Source: Actinomycetota bacterium
Lineage (GTDB): Bacteria; Actinomycetota; Acidimicrobiia; Acidimicrobiales; JAFATL01
Direction: 5' to 3'
DNA: 8,808 nt
Assembly (NCBI GenBank): GCA_019243975.1
Contig: JAFATL010000188.1
Coordinates: 1 to 8,808, forward strand
Positions 1-8,147 of the stretch are shown here, piece after piece (position 1 is the stretch's first letter; every line of letters starts with the position of its first letter). The translations under genes and the position numbers were made by a program. Under the pieces are notes generated by a model. The model ran no database searches, had not been told where the DNA came from, and saw nothing but the letters and a program-made list of their open reading frames with translations.

Positions 1-1232
1 GCGGGCAGGGTGACGACGTCGCCCTTGGGCGTGAACACGAACACCTCGTCCTGCTCGAGGTCGAGCTTGAGCGACTCGAGGAACTCGGCCGGGTCGGTGT
101 CCTGCTGCCAGTCGACGATGCGCTGCAGCCAGGCGATGTCGGCCGACGACGCGTTCTCCTTGTAGCCCCAGTGGGCGGCGATGCCGAGCTCGGCGGTGTG
201 GTGCATCTCCTTGGTGCGGATCTGCACCTCGAGCGGCTTGCCCTGCGGCCCCACCACCGTCGTGTGCAACGACTGGTAGAGGTTGAACTTGGGCATGGCG
301 ATGTAGTCCTTGAACCGCCCCTGCACGGGTTTCCACGTGGCGTGGATCGACCCCAGTGCCGCGTAGCAGTCGGCGACCCGGTCGACGAGCACCCGGATGC
401 CGACCAGGTCGAAGATCTCGTCGAACTCCTTGCCCTTGACGACCATCTTCTCGTAGATCGAGTAGAGGTGCTTCGGCCGGCCGGTGACGTCGCCGGCGAT
501 GCGCAGCTCGGCCAGCCGCTCCCGCACCTGCTCCAGCACCTGGGCCAGGTAGATCTCGCGCTCGGGCGCCCGGGTAGCGACCATCTGCTCGATCTCGGCG
601 TACACCTTGGGGTGCAGCACCGCGAACGCCAGGTCTTCCAGTTGCCACTTGATGTCCTGGATGCCGAGGCGGTGCGCGAGCGGCGAGTAGATGTCGAGCG
701 TCTCCTGCGCGGTGCGCTTCTGCTTCCACGCCGGCATGGCGGCGATGGTGCGCATGTTGTGCAGACGGTCGGCCAGCTTGATGATCAGGACCCGCCAGTC
801 CTTGGCCATCGAAACGAGCATCTTGCGCCACGAGGCGGCCTGCTGGGCCTCCTTCGAGTCGAAATGCAGCCGGTCGAGCTTGGTGACGCCGTCGACGATG
901 GCCGCCACCTCGGGGCCGAAGTCGCGGGAAACGTCGTCGACCTCGATGCCGGTGTCTTCGACCGCGTCGTGCAGGAGGGCTGCGGCCACGGTGACGTCGT
1001 CGAGGCCCAGCTCGGCCACGATCGTCGCAACTGCGATCGGGTGGTGGATGTAGGCCTCGCCCGACCGGCGCACCTGGTCGCGGTGGGCGTGTTCGGCGAC
1101 CTCGTAGGCCTTGGAGATACGAGTGGTGTCGGCCTTCGGATGGCGGGCCCGGAACGCCGTCAGCACCGGGGCCAGGTCGTCAACGGGCGCGGTGGCCTTC
1201 CGCCACGGCAGCACCCGGTCGACAGTGGCCAA
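1..1232 (-). CDS. rel: Bifunctional (p)ppGpp synthetase/hydrolase, RelA/SpoT family (N-terminal part, cut by window edge)
   Basis: This enzyme makes (p)ppGpp from ATP and GTP/GDP and also hydrolyses it, controlling the stringent response. 410 codons are present; the family is usually 700-800 residues, so the rest of the TGS and regulatory C-terminal domains lies beyond the left edge. The HD hydrolase domain (about residues 45-190) has its metal-binding signature intact: HHP at 63-65, HDAVEDT at 88-94 and KLADRLHNMRT at 152-162. The synthetase domain (about 240-355) shows GRPKHLYSIYEKM, FDLVGIR, YQSLHTTVVGP and EVQIRTKEMH. It carries RFKD (306-309), the basic RxKD form known from bifunctional enzymes, rather than the acidic ExDD of monofunctional RelA. 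The TGS domain begins near VFVFTPKGDVVTLP (397-410). The start is taken as TTG at 1232-1230: the apt stop TGA lies in the same frame four codons upstream, there is no ATG nearby, and a GAGAGGA ribosome site precedes it. Nine bases separate it from apt. Identity is very secure; the start is likely. Confidence 0.96.
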   Translation of the reverse strand, partial: MATVDRVLPWRKATAPVDDLAPVLTAFRARHPKADTTRISKAYEVAEHAHRDQVRRSGEAYIHHPIAVATIVAELGLDDVTVAAALLHDAVEDTGIEVDDVSRDFGPEVAAIVDGVTKLDRLHFDSKEAQQAASWRKMLVSMAKDWRVLIIKLADRLHNMRTIAAMPAWKQKRTAQETLDIYSPLAHRLGIQDIKWQLEDLAFAVLHPKVYAEIEQMVATRAPEREIYLAQVLEQVRERLAELRIAGDVTGRPKHLYSIYEKMVVKGKEFDEIFDLVGIRVLVDRVADCYAALGSIHATWKPVQGRFKDYIAMPKFNLYQSLHTTVVGPQGKPLEVQIRTKEMHHTAELGIAAHWGYKENASSADIAWLQRIVDWQQDTDPAEFLESLKLDLEQDEVFVFTPKGDVVTLP

Positions 1233-1244
1233 CGGTTCCTCTCA
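1230..1244 (-). promoter_or_regulatory. apt stop / rel ribosome binding site and TTG start
   Basis: Read on the minus strand this is TGAGAGGAACCGTTG. The apt stop codon TGA is in frame with rel, so rel cannot start upstream of it. The stop itself forms part of the purine-rich GAGAGGA ribosome site, with a 4-5 base spacer to TTG. The next in-frame start-like codon is a GTG at codon 7, with no better ribosome site. The arrangement suggests that ribosomes ending on apt restart on rel. Confidence 0.7.
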
Positions 1245-1772
1245 GTCGTAGGTGATCAGGGACAACAGGTCGTAGCCCTTCAGTTGTGAACGACCGGAGA
1301 GGAACGCCAATTCCACGATGAACCCCAAACCGGCCACGGTTCCCCCCAGCCGCTCCACCAGCCGGACGGTGGCCGCCGCCGTCCCCCCCGTCGCCAACAC
1401 GTCGTCGACGATCAGCACCGACTGCCCCGCCCCCACCGCGTCACGGTGCACCTCCAGGGCGTCGGTGCCGTACTCGAGCTCGTACTCCTGTTGCTCGATC
1501 TCCCACGGCAGCTTGCCCGCCTTGCGCACGGGGACGAACCCGGCATCGAGCCGGTAGGCGATCGGCGCCGCGATGATGAACCCGCGCGCCTCGACGCCGA
1601 ACACCTTGTCGACCTTGGTCGACGCGAAGTGTTCGGCGATCGTGTCGACGGCAAACCGGAACGCCCCGACATCGCCCAGCAAGGGCGTGATGTCCTTGAA
1701 CGACACGCCCGGGCGTGGGAAGTCGGGGATCTCGCGCAGGTACTCCTTCAACCACCCTGCGTCGGCACCCAT
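1242..1772 (-). CDS. apt: Adenine phosphoribosyltransferase
   Basis: Apt converts adenine and PRPP to AMP and pyrophosphate in the cytoplasm (purine salvage). At 176 residues it has the usual family length (about 170-180). Visible family marks are IPDFPRPGVSFKDITPLL (15-32), VEARGFIIAAPIAY (60-73), the flexible-loop region VRKAGKLPWE (82-91) and the PRPP-binding loop VLIVDDVLATGGTA (119-132) with its two acidic residues. The start is ATG at 1772-1770: a TAG stop lies in frame only four codons upstream, so no longer form is possible. No good ribosome site precedes it. The gene is 32 bases after secF and 9 bases before rel. The secF-apt-rel order is common in actinobacteria. Salvage of adenine beside a (p)ppGpp enzyme links it to purine nucleotide balance, but that pairing is inference. 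Confidence 0.96.
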   Translation of the reverse strand: MGADAGWLKEYLREIPDFPRPGVSFKDITPLLGDVGAFRFAVDTIAEHFASTKVDKVFGVEARGFIIAAPIAYRLDAGFVPVRKAGKLPWEIEQQEYELEYGTDALEVHRDAVGAGQSVLIVDDVLATGGTAAATVRLVERLGGTVAGLGFIVELAFLSGRSQLKGYDLLSLITYD

Positions 1773-1804
1773 AGACCAACGCTACTAGGTGGCCGCGCGC
1801 TCCC

Positions 1805-3006
<1,202 letters not shown>

Positions 3007-3010
<4 letters not shown>

Positions 3011-3021
3011 CGGGAACCTCC
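3007..3021 (-). promoter_or_regulatory. secF ribosome binding site and secD/secF ATGA overlap
   Basis: On the minus strand GGAGGT (3021-3016) sits 5 bases before the secF ATG (3010-3008), and the secD stop TGA occupies 3009-3007. This is the strongest ribosome site in the operon. The 4-base overlap implies translational coupling, which suits two subunits needed in equal amounts. Confidence 0.8.
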
Positions 3022-4485
3022 GCCCTGGACCGCCGCCAGACCTCGGGCGACGCCGAAGAAACGGGCCTCGGTGAACAACTGGTTGCGACCGAGGATCGAC
3101 ACCATCGGCCGGGTGAAGAAGTACGCGGTGACGAGGTCGAGCAGCGTCGACAAGCCGAGGAAGAAGGCGAAGCCGCGGACGGGACCGACCGTGAGCCAGT
3201 AGAGCAACCCGGCGCCGATCAGCGACGAGATGTCGGCGGCGAGGATCGTGCGGTACGCCCGCGAGAAGCCGCGGTCGACCGACGAGCGAATCGTCTTCCC
3301 CGATCTGATCTCGTCCTTCAGTCGCTCGAAGTACACGACGTAGGAGTCGACGGTCACACCGACAGACACGATGATGCCGGTGGCGCCGGCCAGGCTCAGC
3401 GCCAGACCACTGTGACTGCCGAGGTACGACACCACCGTCCACAGCAGGGCGCCCGACACGGCCAGGCCCATGACCACCACGATGCCGAGGGCCCGGTAGT
3501 ACAGGATCATGTAGAGCAGCACGAGGATCAGGCCGATGATGCCGGCGACCACGCCGGCGTGCAGCGAGTCCTTGCCCAGGGTGGCCGACACCTTCTGCAC
3601 CGTCTGGGGCTCGAGCTGCACGGGCAGGGCGCCGAACTTGAGCACGAGCGCCAGGTCCTTCGCCTCCCGCTGGCCGAAGCCGGCCTGGCCGCCGGTGATC
3701 ACGGCGTGGCCGTTGAAGTTCTGCGAGTTGATGGTCGGCGCCGACTTGACGACGCCGTCGAGCACGATCGCCACCCGCTGCTGGTAGTAGCGCTTGGCGA
3801 TCTGGTCGAAGTCCCGACCGCCCTGGCCCGTGAACGTGACGTCGACCGACCACCCTTCGGCGGCCTGGGGCGGGACGGCGCGGGCAGTGCGCACGGCGCT
3901 ACCCGTCAGCTCGGACGGGCCGAGCTGGAAGCGTGTCGACACCCGGCCGTTGTCGATCTCGGGTAGCACGACCACCTGTTTGGGATCGTCCTTGTCGCGC
4001 GGCGTCGTCTTCACGCTGGCGGGTGTGGGAACAGTCGTCGTGGTGCTGGCGGGCGCCGTGGTCGAGGTCGACCCGGTGGACGACGTGGACGACGACGGAC
4101 GCGTCGTGGTGGTCGTGTTGGCGCTGGCCTCCGGCGGCAGCTCGGAGATGACCGGGCGGAAGCGGAGCTGCGCGGTCTGGCCCACGATCTGCAGGGCGCG
4201 GTCCTGGTCCTTCACGCCGGGCAGCTGCACGACGATGTTGGAGCCCTGCCTGCTCACGTCGGGCTCGGCCACACCCAGGGCGTCAACGCGGTTGCGGATG
4301 ATCGAGATCGACTGATTGAGCACGTCGGTGCCGACCTTGCGGTTCGGCTTGAGCACGACCGACGCGCCGCCCTGCAGGTCGAGGCCGAGCTGCGGGTGGT
4401 TGCCCGCCGCGAAGGTGAGGCCCAGGCCGCCGGCGGCCAGCACCACGATGACGAGCAGGGAGATGAGCGTGACGCGACGGTTCAC
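3007..4485 (-). CDS. secD: Protein translocase subunit SecD
   Basis: SecD is the larger half of the SecDF export motor that drives late steps of Sec-dependent secretion. The protein has 492 residues. TM1 is at about 7-26, followed by LGLDLQGGASVVL (33-45), the family signature. The first periplasmic domain has SIIRNRVDALGVAEPDV (60-76) and VVQLPGV. A Ser/Thr-rich insert fills about 121-161. The second half of the extracytoplasmic domain ends near KFGALPVQLE (283-292). Five membrane segments cover about 308-465 and include SVGVTVDSYVVYFERLKDEI (374-393), the actinobacterial form of the conserved TM4 motif. The start is GTG at 4485-4483, overlapping the yajC stop as GTGA, with a purine-rich GGAGA 9 bases upstream. 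It ends inside the secF start. The insert makes the extracytoplasmic part somewhat longer than a minimal SecD. Confidence 0.97.
4003..4125 (-). other. Ser/Thr-rich low-complexity linker inside SecD
   Basis: Residues about 121-161 of SecD are almost only Thr, Ser, Ala and Pro, with runs such as NTTTTTRP and ASTTTTVP. The segment lies within the extracytoplasmic domain, between its N-terminal subdomain and the part that resumes at about residue 165. It is probably disordered, and its many Ser/Thr residues could be modified outside the cell; that last point is inference. Confidence 0.7.
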
Positions 4486-4838
4486 GAGTGCTCGTCTCCG
4501 AGGTCGTGGCCGTCGTCGTCGGGATGGTTCAGGTCGACGATGTCGGGCGGCGCCTCGCTGGACGACCCCAGGGCGGGCTCGCCGTCGTCGGTGACCTTCT
4601 GGGCGATGGCGCCCCGCAGGAAGGTGACGTCGACGCCCGGCGCCAGCCGGATGGTGACCCGCTCGTCGTCGACGCTGACGATCTCGCCGATCATGCCGCC
4701 GGCCGTGACGACGGAGTCACCCACGGCCAGGGCGGCGATCAGCTCACGCTGCCTGCGGGCGCGCTGCTGCTGGGGGCGCACCATGAGGACGTACATGGCG
4801 CCGAAGAGAAGAGCAAAGAAGACGAGTTGGCCTGGCAT
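4482..4838 (-). CDS. yajC: Sec translocase accessory subunit YajC
   Basis: YajC is a small single-pass membrane protein that associates with SecDF and SecYEG. The 118-residue protein has one membrane segment (about 4-20, VFFALLFGAMYVLMV region). The hallmark RPQQQRARRQREL (21-33) follows, and then the small cytoplasmic domain with LAVGDSVVTAGGMIGEIVSV (37-56). The C-terminal 35 residues are acidic (DLNHPDDDGHDLGDEHS) and not conserved in the family as far as I know. The ATG start at 4838 gives a normal N-terminus directly before the membrane segment; the ribosome site is weak. It overlaps secD by 4 bases (GTGA) and lies 53 bases after tgt. Confidence 0.94.
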   Translation of the reverse strand: MPGQLVFFALLFGAMYVLMVRPQQQRARRQRELIAALAVGDSVVTAGGMIGEIVSVDDERVTIRLAPGVDVTFLRGAIAQKVTDDGEPALGSSSEAPPDIVDLNHPDDDGHDLGDEHS

Positions 4839-4891
4839 TCCGGGGGCTCAGAGATGGGGAGGGGGTGAATCGGGCAAGGCACTGTAGCCAA

Positions 4892-5989
4892 TCAGTCGTC
4901 CCACACCGCCGACACCTCGGCCCGAAATGGGGACATTTGTCCTCCGGCCACCGCCGCCCGGGCCCTGGCGACCAGATCGAACATCCAGGTCAGGTTGTGC
5001 AGGGTGAGCAGCCGAGCCGCGGTCGGCTCCCCCACCTGCAACAGGTGGCGCAGGTAGCCCCGGGAGAACCGTGCGCAGGTGAGACAGGCGCAGGAGGCAT
5101 CGATCGGCTGGTCGTCGGTGGCGTAGGCGGCCGTGCTCACCCGCAGCCGTCCGGCCCCCGTGAGGGCGGTGCCGTGTCGAGCCAAGCGGGTGGGCCACAC
5201 GCAGTCGAACATGTCGACGCCGGCCGCCACCGCCTCGACCAGGCCGACGGGATCGCCGACGCCCATGAGATAGCGGGGCGTGTCGGCGGGCAGTTCGGCG
5301 ATGGCGGCCGCCAGGGCGGGCAACATCTCGGCGCGGGGCTCACCGACCGACAGGCCGCCGATGCCGTAGCCGTCGAACCCGATGTCGACCGTGCGGCGCG
5401 CGCTCTCGGCCCGCAGCGCCTCGTCGGTGCCGCCCTGCACGATCCCGAACAGCGCCTGGCCCTCGCGCCGGTGCGCCTGCTTGGCCCTCGCCGCCCACTG
5501 CGCCGTCCGCTCGAGGGCGAGCCGTAGCACCTCGGTCGTGGCCGGCAACGACTCGCACACGTCCAGCACCATCTGGATGTCGGCGCCGATCGCCTCTTGC
5601 ACCTCCACCGCCTTTTCGGGGGTGAGCCGGTGGATCGAGCCGTCATAGACCGACCGGAACGTGACGCCGTCGTCGTCGACCTTGGGCGAAAGCGAGAACA
5701 CCTGGTACCCGCCCGAGTCGGTGAGCACGTGCCCGTCCCACCCGGCAAAGGCATGGATGCCACCGAGCGACGCGACGACCTCGGCGCCTGGCCGCAGCAT
5801 GAGGTGGTACGTGTTGGCCAGCATCACTTCGGCCCCGACGTGCGCGACGTCGTCGGACGACAGCGTCTTCACCGTGCCGCGCGTCCCGACCGGCATGAAG
5901 CACGGCGTACGGAACGAACCGCGGGCGGTGTGCACGACGCCGGCCCGCGCTGCGCCGTCGGACGCCTCCAGGTCGAACCGCAGGGTCAC
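4892..5989 (-). CDS. tgt: tRNA-guanine transglycosylase (queuosine pathway)
   Basis: Tgt swaps guanine 34 in the anticodon of GUN tRNAs (Asp, Asn, His, Tyr) for the queuosine precursor preQ1. The protein is 365 residues, near the usual 370-380. The first catalytic aspartate is in LTDSGGYQVFSL (D91), the substrate-pocket aspartate in MVLDVCESLPA (D143), GIVQGG is at 182-187, LSVGE at 213-217, and the nucleophile in MFDCVWPTRLARHG (D262). The zinc site is complete: C300, C302, C305 and H331. In the pocket motif, commonly DEC, the second residue is Val (V144). The start is GTG at 5989-5987, overlapping the queA stop as GTGA. This gives MTLRFDLEASDG, a normal family N-terminus. The frame is open for about 700 bases further upstream, but there it reads as a shadow of queA. 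The adjacent queA supports a role in queuosine synthesis. Confidence 0.96.
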   Translation of the reverse strand: MTLRFDLEASDGAARAGVVHTARGSFRTPCFMPVGTRGTVKTLSSDDVAHVGAEVMLANTYHLMLRPGAEVVASLGGIHAFAGWDGHVLTDSGGYQVFSLSPKVDDDGVTFRSVYDGSIHRLTPEKAVEVQEAIGADIQMVLDVCESLPATTEVLRLALERTAQWAARAKQAHRREGQALFGIVQGGTDEALRAESARRTVDIGFDGYGIGGLSVGEPRAEMLPALAAAIAELPADTPRYLMGVGDPVGLVEAVAAGVDMFDCVWPTRLARHGTALTGAGRLRVSTAAYATDDQPIDASCACLTCARFSRGYLRHLLQVGEPTAARLLTLHNLTWMFDLVARARAAVAGGQMSPFRAEVSAVWDD

Positions 5990-6963
5990 GCCGCGGCTCG
6001 CGAGACAAGCATGCAGTCGCCGAAGGACAGGAACCGGTACCCCTCGGCCAGCGCGATGTCGTACAGCTCGCGCCAGCGGGGCCCGCAGAACGCGGCCAGC
6101 AGGACGAGCAAGGTCGAGCGCGGCATGTGGAAGTTGGTCAGCAGCACGTCGACGACCTTGAAGTCGAACCCGGGACGAATGAACAGATCGGTACGACCGG
6201 CGTGGGCGCCGCGGGCGGCCGACTCGAGGGCGCGCACGGTCGTGGTGCCGATGGCGATGACGCGCTCCGCCCGCGCGCAGGCGGCCAGCGTTTCGTCGGG
6301 GACGATGAAGCGTTCGGAGTGCATGACGTGGTCGTCGAGCGCGCCCTCCACGGGCCGGAACGTGTCGAGGCCCACGGCCAGGTCGACCTTGGCGATGCCG
6401 GCTCCCGCGGCCACGCACTTGTCGAGCAGGTCGGCGTCGAGGTGGAGGCCGGCCGTCGGCGCCGCCACCGAACCGGGCCGCGCCGCGTAGACGGTCTGGT
6501 AGCGATCGGGGTCCTCCAGGGGCGTGTGGATGTAGGGCGGGAGGGGGACAGCCCCGAGCCGCTCCGCCACGTCGCCGTCGAGGAGGACGACCTCGCGCCG
6601 GCCACCCTCGAGGTAGCCGCCGACCTCGACGACCTCCTCGTCGTCGCCGAGCAGGCGGGTGCCCGGCGCCACCCGGCGGCTGGGCCGCACCAGGGCCTCC
6701 CACTCGCGGCCGCCCTCGCGGGTGGACTCGAGCAGGAGGACCTCGACGGCACCGCCCGTTGCCTTGCGCAATTGGAGGCGCGCCGGGATCACCCTCGACT
6801 CGTTGACGACCAACAGGTCACCCTCCCGTAGCAGCCGGGGCAGGTCGGCGACGACCCGATGGGCGACCGGACCGGTCGCGTCCAGCAGGCGGGCCGAGGT
6901 GCGGGGTTCTGCGGGGGTTTGGGCGATTTGTCCATCCGGCAAAACGAAGTGGTAGTCGTCCAC
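5986..6963 (-). CDS. queA: S-adenosylmethionine:tRNA ribosyltransferase-isomerase
   Basis: QueA transfers the ribosyl part of S-adenosylmethionine to preQ1-tRNA, forming epoxyqueuosine, the step after Tgt. The protein is 325 residues; the family is usually 340-360, so this is a slightly compact member. Family motifs in order are IAQTPAEPRTSARLL (13-27), VNESRVIPARL (53-63), PLPPYI (140-145), YQTVYA (155-160), GSVAAPTAGLHL (164-175), VGLDTFRPV (197-205), DHVMHSE (211-217), GTTTVRALES (239-248) and LLTNFHMPRSTLLVL (274-288). The Asp in VGLDTFRPV replaces a residue that is often Gly. The start is GTG at 6963-6961, giving MDDYHFVLPDG, which matches the usual family beginning. No clear ribosome site precedes it, so it may be translated from a short or missing leader. 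It probably opens the minus-strand operon and is divergent from the sigma factor gene. Confidence 0.96.
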   Translation of the reverse strand: MDDYHFVLPDGQIAQTPAEPRTSARLLDATGPVAHRVVADLPRLLREGDLLVVNESRVIPARLQLRKATGGAVEVLLLESTREGGREWEALVRPSRRVAPGTRLLGDDEEVVEVGGYLEGGRREVVLLDGDVAERLGAVPLPPYIHTPLEDPDRYQTVYAARPGSVAAPTAGLHLDADLLDKCVAAGAGIAKVDLAVGLDTFRPVEGALDDHVMHSERFIVPDETLAACARAERVIAIGTTTVRALESAARGAHAGRTDLFIRPGFDFKVVDVLLTNFHMPRSTLLVLLAAFCGPRWRELYDIALAEGYRFLSFGDCMLVSRAAA

Positions 6964-7073
6964 GTTGTACGCAACCGTAGGTGCACGGTCGGCGGGTGCT
7001 GGTGGCTGCGGCAGGAGCGAGCACGCAGAGCGTCGAACGGATACAGTGACCCGACTTCTCTGGGGGGTGTGGC
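6964..7073. promoter_or_regulatory. Divergent intergenic region between queA and the ECF sigma gene
   Basis: These 110 bases separate two divergently transcribed start codons and must hold the promoters of both the queA-led operon and the sigma cassette. On the plus strand TACAGT at 7042-7047 is a possible -10 element, placing a transcript start about 20 bases before the sigma ATG. No convincing TTGACA-like -35 is seen. I also looked for an ECF-type GGAAC/CGT promoter that would suggest autoregulation and found none. No clear dyad or riboswitch is visible. The region as a shared promoter is likely; the exact elements are weak. Confidence 0.45.
7062..7067 (+). promoter_or_regulatory. G-rich ribosome binding site of the ECF sigma gene
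   Basis: GGGGGG lies 6 bases before the ATG at 7074. It can pair with the 16S 3' end through G-C and G-U pairs and supports this ATG as the start. Confidence 0.55.
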
Positions 7074-8147
7074 ATGGCTCTTCGGCTCGACGATGTGGAC
7101 CTGGTGCGCGATAGGGCCCTCGTTGAGCAGTTCCAGGCCGGCGACGTGGCAGGTTTCGAAGACCTCTACCGCCGCTATTACGGACGCCTCTACCGCTTCT
7201 GCCTCAAAAGGGTCGGCGATCCGCTCGAGGCCGAAGAGCTCACCCAGGAATCATTCGTTCGTGCGTTCCGCGCCTTGTCGGGCTTTGCGGGCGAGCGCCG
7301 CTTCTATCCCTGGCTGAGCGTCATCGCCGCTCGCCTGTGTGTCGACAACCATCGACGCAAGGCCCGCACCGAACCGTCAGCCGACATCGACTTGGGCATG
7401 ACCGACGGCGGCCAGGAGAAGGTCATCGACGCCGTCGACATCGACCTGCTCAACCAGGCGCTGGCGCGCTTGGGTCCCCGTCATCGAGAAGTGTTGCGGC
7501 TGCGGGAGGAAGAGGGTTGGTCGTACCAGCACATCGCGTCGCACTACGGCGTGAGCCTGGGCACGGTCGAAGCGCTGCTGTGGCGTGCCCGCCGCGCCCT
7601 CAAGCGTGAGTTCATTGCCGTCGCCGGCCCCGAGGGTGGCGCCGCTGCCGGCGTGCCGTTCATCGGCTGGCTGGTGCGCCGTATGCACAGCCTGCGCATG
7701 CGCGTCGGCCAGTGGGCCGATCATGCACTGCCCGCCGTCGCCAACGGCGCCGTGTCGATGGCCGTCGTCGTCGGCTCCAGCGCGGGGCTCACGGCACTCG
7801 TGAGTGACGGCCCGAGTGCTGCCACTGCCTCCGGCGCCGAATCAATCGTGCGCGTCGCCAGCAACCAGGTTGCGGTGCCGGCCGATGCCCCGCTCGCCGA
7901 CAGCTCTGCCGCCACACCGGCTGCGGTGGTGCACACCTCCGCACCCGCGTCGAGTGCCGCTCCCGGATCACTGAACACCCCGAGCGCAGTGCAGCCCTTT
8001 GCTCGAGTCAACAATTCGGCAGACGGTCAGCGCGAGATCAACAACTCGGCGATCCAGCTCAACCTCGGCGTCGTGTCCATTGGTGCAAACCCGAGCGTGA
8101 TGATCCCGCATGCGCTCCAGGCCTTGGAGCAGTCGATCAAGAAATGA
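7074..8147 (+). CDS. ECF-type RNA polymerase sigma factor with a probable membrane-spanning C-terminal extension
   Basis: This is a 357-residue sigma-70 family regulator; minimal ECF factors are about 170-200. Region sigma2 (about 17-97) shows FEDLYRRYYGRLYRFCLKRV (28-47), LEAEELTQESFVRAFRAL (51-68) and FYPWLSVIAARLCVDNHRR (77-95). Sigma4 (about 125-180) shows ALARLGPRHREVLRLREEEG (129-148) and the helix-turn-helix YQHIASHYGVSLGTVEALLW (151-170). After residue 180 come a basic segment with RRMHSLRMR (202-210), a hydrophobic stretch at about 222-243 that could span the membrane, a Ser/Ala/Thr/Pro-rich linker (about 246-308) and a tail with two VNNSA/INNSA motifs. The basic flank before the hydrophobic stretch predicts sigma domains inside and tail outside. 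No SnoaL-like, TPR or zinc-binding anti-sigma domain is recognised. It lies divergent from queA, and its stop overlaps a small secreted-peptide gene (ATGA). The sigma identity is secure; membrane anchoring is inference and the target promoters are unknown. Confidence 0.93.
   Translation: MALRLDDVDLVRDRALVEQFQAGDVAGFEDLYRRYYGRLYRFCLKRVGDPLEAEELTQESFVRAFRALSGFAGERRFYPWLSVIAARLCVDNHRRKARTEPSADIDLGMTDGGQEKVIDAVDIDLLNQALARLGPRHREVLRLREEEGWSYQHIASHYGVSLGTVEALLWRARRALKREFIAVAGPEGGAAAGVPFIGWLVRRMHSLRMRVGQWADHALPAVANGAVSMAVVVGSSAGLTALVSDGPSAATASGAESIVRVASNQVAVPADAPLADSSAATPAAVVHTSAPASSAAPGSLNTPSAVQPFARVNNSADGQREINNSAIQLNLGVVSIGANPSVMIPHALQALEQSIKK
7737..7802 (+). other. Probable transmembrane segment of the ECF sigma factor
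   Basis: Residues about 222-243 of the sigma protein (VANGAVSMAVVVGSSAGLTA and two more) have no charged residue, and a basic stretch lies just before them. By the positive-inside rule the N-terminal sigma domains would be cytoplasmic and the last 110 or so residues extracytoplasmic. The segment is rich in Ala, Gly and Ser, so it is only moderately hydrophobic, and a buried helix of a soluble domain remains possible. Confidence 0.55.

Noticed and set aside
171..1289. Plus-strand open frame of 372 codons opposite rel
   Set aside because: It is antisense to a clearly conserved rel reading. Long open mirror frames are expected at this GC content, and the product shows no recognisable domain.
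3011..3853. Upstream in-frame continuation of the secF frame across secD, giving an apparent 682-residue protein
   Set aside because: The extra part reads as Arg/Gly/Pro-rich shadow sequence opposite to well-conserved SecD. secF has a natural start at 3010 with a strong ribosome site.
5990..6703. Upstream in-frame continuation of the tgt frame, giving an apparent 603-residue protein
   Set aside because: This stretch is an alternative frame of queA, which shows full family motifs. The GTG at 5989 gives a normal Tgt N-terminus.
6964..7073. Possible ECF-type autoregulatory promoter or riboswitch before the sigma gene or queA (a preQ1 riboswitch would fit the pathway)
   Set aside because: No GGAAC/CGT pair at proper spacing was found, and no preQ1-like hairpin with an A-rich tail; only a lone TACAGT is plausible.
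7377..7724. Minus-strand frame opposite the sigma factor gene
   Set aside because: The plus-strand sigma2 and sigma4 motifs are unmistakable; the antisense product has no recognisable feature.
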